This document shows positions 13,801 to 14,823 of a stretch of 14,823 bases of DNA, piece after piece. The stretch comes from an uncultured Eubacteriales bacterium (GTDB taxonomy: Bacteria > Bacillota > Clostridia > Oscillospirales > CAG-272): the NCBI GenBank assembly GCA_934385225.1, contig CAKRPQ010000044.1:1-14823 (forward strand), read 5' to 3'. The notes below the pieces were generated by a model that was given only the letters and a program-made list of their open reading frames with translations, was not told where the DNA came from and searched no databases. Made by a program: the position numbers and the translations under genes. Position 1 is the first letter of the stretch. Every line of letters begins with the position of its first letter.

Positions 13801-14662
13801 TGCATTTGCATATTGTCCGAAGCTCACGACACTTGTTACATCAGGCAATATCGAGATAAACGGTGTGTTCGATATGGGCATATTCAACAATGTCGGTCAG
13901 GGACTCGGAAACAAGAATGCTAATCTCTTCAAGGGCAGCGAAGCTGTTAAGAAGATGATTATAGGCACTGCTTACAGCGACGAAAAGCCGCTTGACGATA
14001 CTTGCCTCCCCGCTTCTCTCGAAGAAATCTGGGGTTCGACAGAGTACCTCAAAAACTACTGCGAAGCAAAGGGCATTAAGTTCGTTTCTTTCACAAGACT
14101 TTCAAATACAAGCTACATCACGATCGACGGCGATACACTCACTCTCGTAGCTAACGGCGACGAGATCACAAAGATCGACGTATCCAAGGTTCTCGGCGCA
14201 GAGAATGTTAAGAAAATAGTTGTTGAATCCACCGTTGCAAAGATTGCCGACAATGCGTTTGCAGACTTTGCTAACCTTGAATCTGCCGAGTTTACGGGCT
14301 TTGCTCCCGAAGCGGGCGACAACATCTTCGGTACACGCGACGACAGCTTCGTAATCACGGTTAAACCCGATTGCGGATTTGGCACAGATAAGTGGAAGGG
14401 CTACAACATCAGCATTAAGTCTGCCGAAAAGGTTCTCTACGGCGACGCAAACGGCGACGGTGTTATCAACGCAAAGGACGCTATTGCAATCGCACAGTAC
14501 CTTGCAGGCTGGACTGTTGAGAACTTCAACGTAAAGGCTGCCGACGTCACAAAGGACGGCAAGATCACGGCTGCCGATACGGTTCTTCTTACACAGTATC
14601 TTGCAGGCTGGGAAGACGCGATAGCAATTTTCGATACACTTAATCCCACAGAAAAAGTTTAA
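10844..14662 (+). CDS. Large secreted dockerin protein with BspA-like LRR and two CBM9-like domains
   Basis: The protein has 1272 residues. Residues 1-26 are a signal peptide (basic start, LALASVLLLAVIFAVAAMA, cleavage likely after AMA). Residues about 35-240 and 250-440 are two BspA-like leucine-rich modules (VSQYSFAYLRNVEKVVLPTT; LENITIPASVTTLGNGIF). Residues about 455-655 and 665-865 are tandem CBM9-like carbohydrate-binding domains (PF06452-like: LDGKIDEIWDTAKAI, KMLWDEENLYVLAVVYDD, NRDGVEIYVDE), repeated every 210 residues. Then come a Pro-Glu-Asp linker (870-884), more LRR-type sequence (about 885-1180) and a C-terminal type I dockerin (1199-1260) with two calcium loops, GDANGDGVINAKD (1200-1212) and ADVTKDGKITAAD (1233-1245), each followed by a helix ending QYLAGW. 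The dockerin should bind a cohesin, placing the protein in a cellulosome-like or cell-wall assembly. No catalytic domain is seen, so it is probably a plant-glycan binding or adhesion component. Confidence 0.92.
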   Translation: MKNRKIFLALASVLLLAVIFAVAAMAETQSGQVAPEALGDTLTWTLDTETGELLVEGTATEIKFDKNEKGGVNWNNMGVVPWYAHGNSIKSVKVTAPITKVSQYSFAYLRNVEKVVLPTTLVNWDGGYNYFGGCSKLHSVVFGTEYGEDNVIDLTNLTACTAGGNQTFEASGENKTLTVLTPKNGVPVVKADKFFGKAAKVTVYVTEGSEMEKIVDQLIEKADGSSICANIEKVYYELDWAPVDTTEGTTSTLVWALDGDTLIIKGDDEKLVFSTMPNWGKDWAIDTSGEPWNDSKNVIKNIVFRTPNLKAIPSLTFAKYAALENITIPASVTTLGNGIFHSDKKLKSITVDGNDVVEGVIDLRNITSCAGELLEQALAGIDYKIYTKDSASAASVTDSTLKGSCGATSVEFFVTKNSTNETNALKIKEAGICKNVTVTYYESEVDPDPIQETKTAEAPYGTPVLDGKIDEIWDTAKAINFPWDRQNCTRDNLAKEMVYADPAKAPYAKMLWDEENLYVLAVVYDDTLNVDTSIPLYNRDGVEIYVDETNQKALTKAEATAYHQLQVALDGSDVALDGATAEVKAGKLDSNTYVIEVKYTFKNATPKEGAVLGFDVSVNCNETGANARAHCLSWNDRTNETYKAPCFTGNLKLIAAQSAVQETKTAEAEYGTPTIDGTIDEIWGTAKAIDFPWDRQNCTRDNLAKAMVYADPAKAPYAKMLWDENNLYVLAVVYDDNLNVDKSIANYNRDGVEIYIDEKNQKAETIAETEVYRQLRVILDGSEVNKDNATVEAATGKLGDNVYVVEVKYTFSKITPEKDTVIGFDVSINCNETGENVRAHSLSWNDRTNETWKSPCFVGNLKLTKTETIDPEPKPEPDPEPEDEIVVGTIVSQYVNNKWEYNKATKVITITPTKAGWNETGTWKNVKSEDPDVNWALIIKEATEIVVKNEVSDNFYIGKITDNAFNGASNLVKITVPSSCSQVNYSAFAYCPKLTTLVTSGNIEINGVFDMGIFNNVGQGLGNKNANLFKGSEAVKKMIIGTAYSDEKPLDDTCLPASLEEIWGSTEYLKNYCEAKGIKFVSFTRLSNTSYITIDGDTLTLVANGDEITKIDVSKVLGAENVKKIVVESTVAKIADNAFADFANLESAEFTGFAPEAGDNIFGTRDDSFVITVKPDCGFGTDKWKGYNISIKSAEKVLYGDANGDGVINAKDAIAIAQYLAGWTVENFNVKAADVTKDGKITAADTVLLTQYLAGWEDAIAIFDTLNPTEKV
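12271..13015 (+). repeat. Tandem CBM9-like coding repeat with a near-identical 115-bp tract
   Basis: The two CBM9-like copies are offset by 630 bp (210 codons). Bases 12271-12385 and 12901-13015 differ at only 3 of 115 positions, whereas the sequence just before and after differs often, including at silent sites. The tract encodes AKAI-(N/D)-FPWDRQNCTRD onward to KMLWDE. Confidence 0.85.
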
Positions 14663-14681
14663 TTTATACTGAATAAAAACG

Positions 14682-14710
14682 ACCACCGCCCGATTGGGCG
14701 GTGGTTTTTT
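14682..14710 (+). terminator. Intrinsic terminator of the dockerin-protein gene
   Basis: ACCACCGCCC (14682-14691) and GGGCGGTGGT (14696-14705) form a perfect 10-bp GC-rich stem with a GATT loop, followed by T6. It starts 20 bases after the stop codon, and an A-run on its left side gives some activity on the opposite strand too. Confidence 0.92.
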
Positions 14711-14772
14711 GTGTCAAGAAAACCCACGCGCAAAGCGGGTGGAACAGTAGAGGCTTTTGCCGATGAGGAATC

Positions 14773-14823
14773 CCGCCGCAGCGGAGGCTCCCTTGTGCAA
14801 AGGGAGCTGTCGCCGTAGGCGAC
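14773..14823. repeat. Modular hairpin repeat at window edge (partial intergenic element)
   Basis: Three short palindromes sit in tandem: CCGC/GCGG (14773-14784), GCTCCCTT (14787-14794) with AAGGGAGC (14800-14807), and GTCGCC (14809-14814) with GGCGAC (14818-14823), the last ending exactly at the window edge. From memory, GGCTCCCT..AGGGAGCTGTC followed by a small hairpin is a frequent intergenic repeat in Ruminococcaceae genomes. The remainder of 14711-14772 shows no gene. The element probably continues beyond the window. Confidence 0.55.

Overview
The window looks like the chromosome of a fibre-degrading, gut-type anaerobe of the Bacillota (class Clostridia, Oscillospiraceae/Ruminococcaceae-like). 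This is an inference from content, not from a taxonomic marker. The supporting signs are a large secreted protein with a C-terminal type I dockerin, BspA-like leucine-rich repeats and paired CBM9-like domains; strong AGGAGG-type ribosome binding sites; many near-perfect TTGACA-N17-TATAAT promoters; a one-piece tmRNA; a PolA without proofreading residues; and hairpin-rich intergenic repeats of the kind common in these genomes. No phage, CRISPR array, transposase or obvious defence system is visible.

Layout. Positions 1-1367 (minus) hold most of an oleate hydratase gene that runs off the left edge, preceded by a promoter and a pair of direct repeats. Positions 1512-1820 (minus) are the C-terminal remnant of a sugar-phosphate isomerase/epimerase-type TIM barrel, sitting behind a consensus promoter. 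Positions 1944-2338 (minus) are ssrA (tmRNA), with its own consensus promoter and a UUCG-loop terminator. Next come an AraC-family regulator (2428-3261, minus) and a divergent L-fucose/L-arabinose isomerase-family enzyme (3377-4822, plus). Their two promoters overlap face to face, with 21-bp-phased direct repeats beside them.

Positions 4883-6170 (plus) are a scarred carbohydrate locus. A promoter with a palindromic operator leads into a 5'-deleted alpha/beta-hydrolase. That is followed by a GH99/WbsX-like N-terminus fused to the C-terminal part of a sugar ABC-transporter binding protein, which also carries a frameshift. A hairpin cluster (6195-6443) separates this from the convergent polA (6467-8983, minus). 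Upstream of polA on the same strand is a membrane-anchored CapA-like protein (9061-10530) that has lost the usual metal-binding motifs. A divergent control region (10531-10843) leads to the 1272-residue dockerin protein (10844-14662, plus), which ends in a strong terminator and the start of a modular intergenic repeat at the window edge.

How the parts relate. The AraC regulator and the isomerase form a plausible self-contained sugar-response switch. The remnants on either side (sugar isomerase, hydrolase, GH99-like, binding protein) suggest a carbohydrate-use region losing genes by deletion while promoters and operators survive. A metagenome-assembly chimera is the alternative for the fused ORF. 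PolA, tmRNA and CapA-like look like ordinary core or surface functions. I found no clearly undescribed multi-gene system. The most interesting items are the overlapping promoter switch, the gene-fragment fusions, the degenerate CapA protein and the homogenised tract between the two CBM9-like domains.
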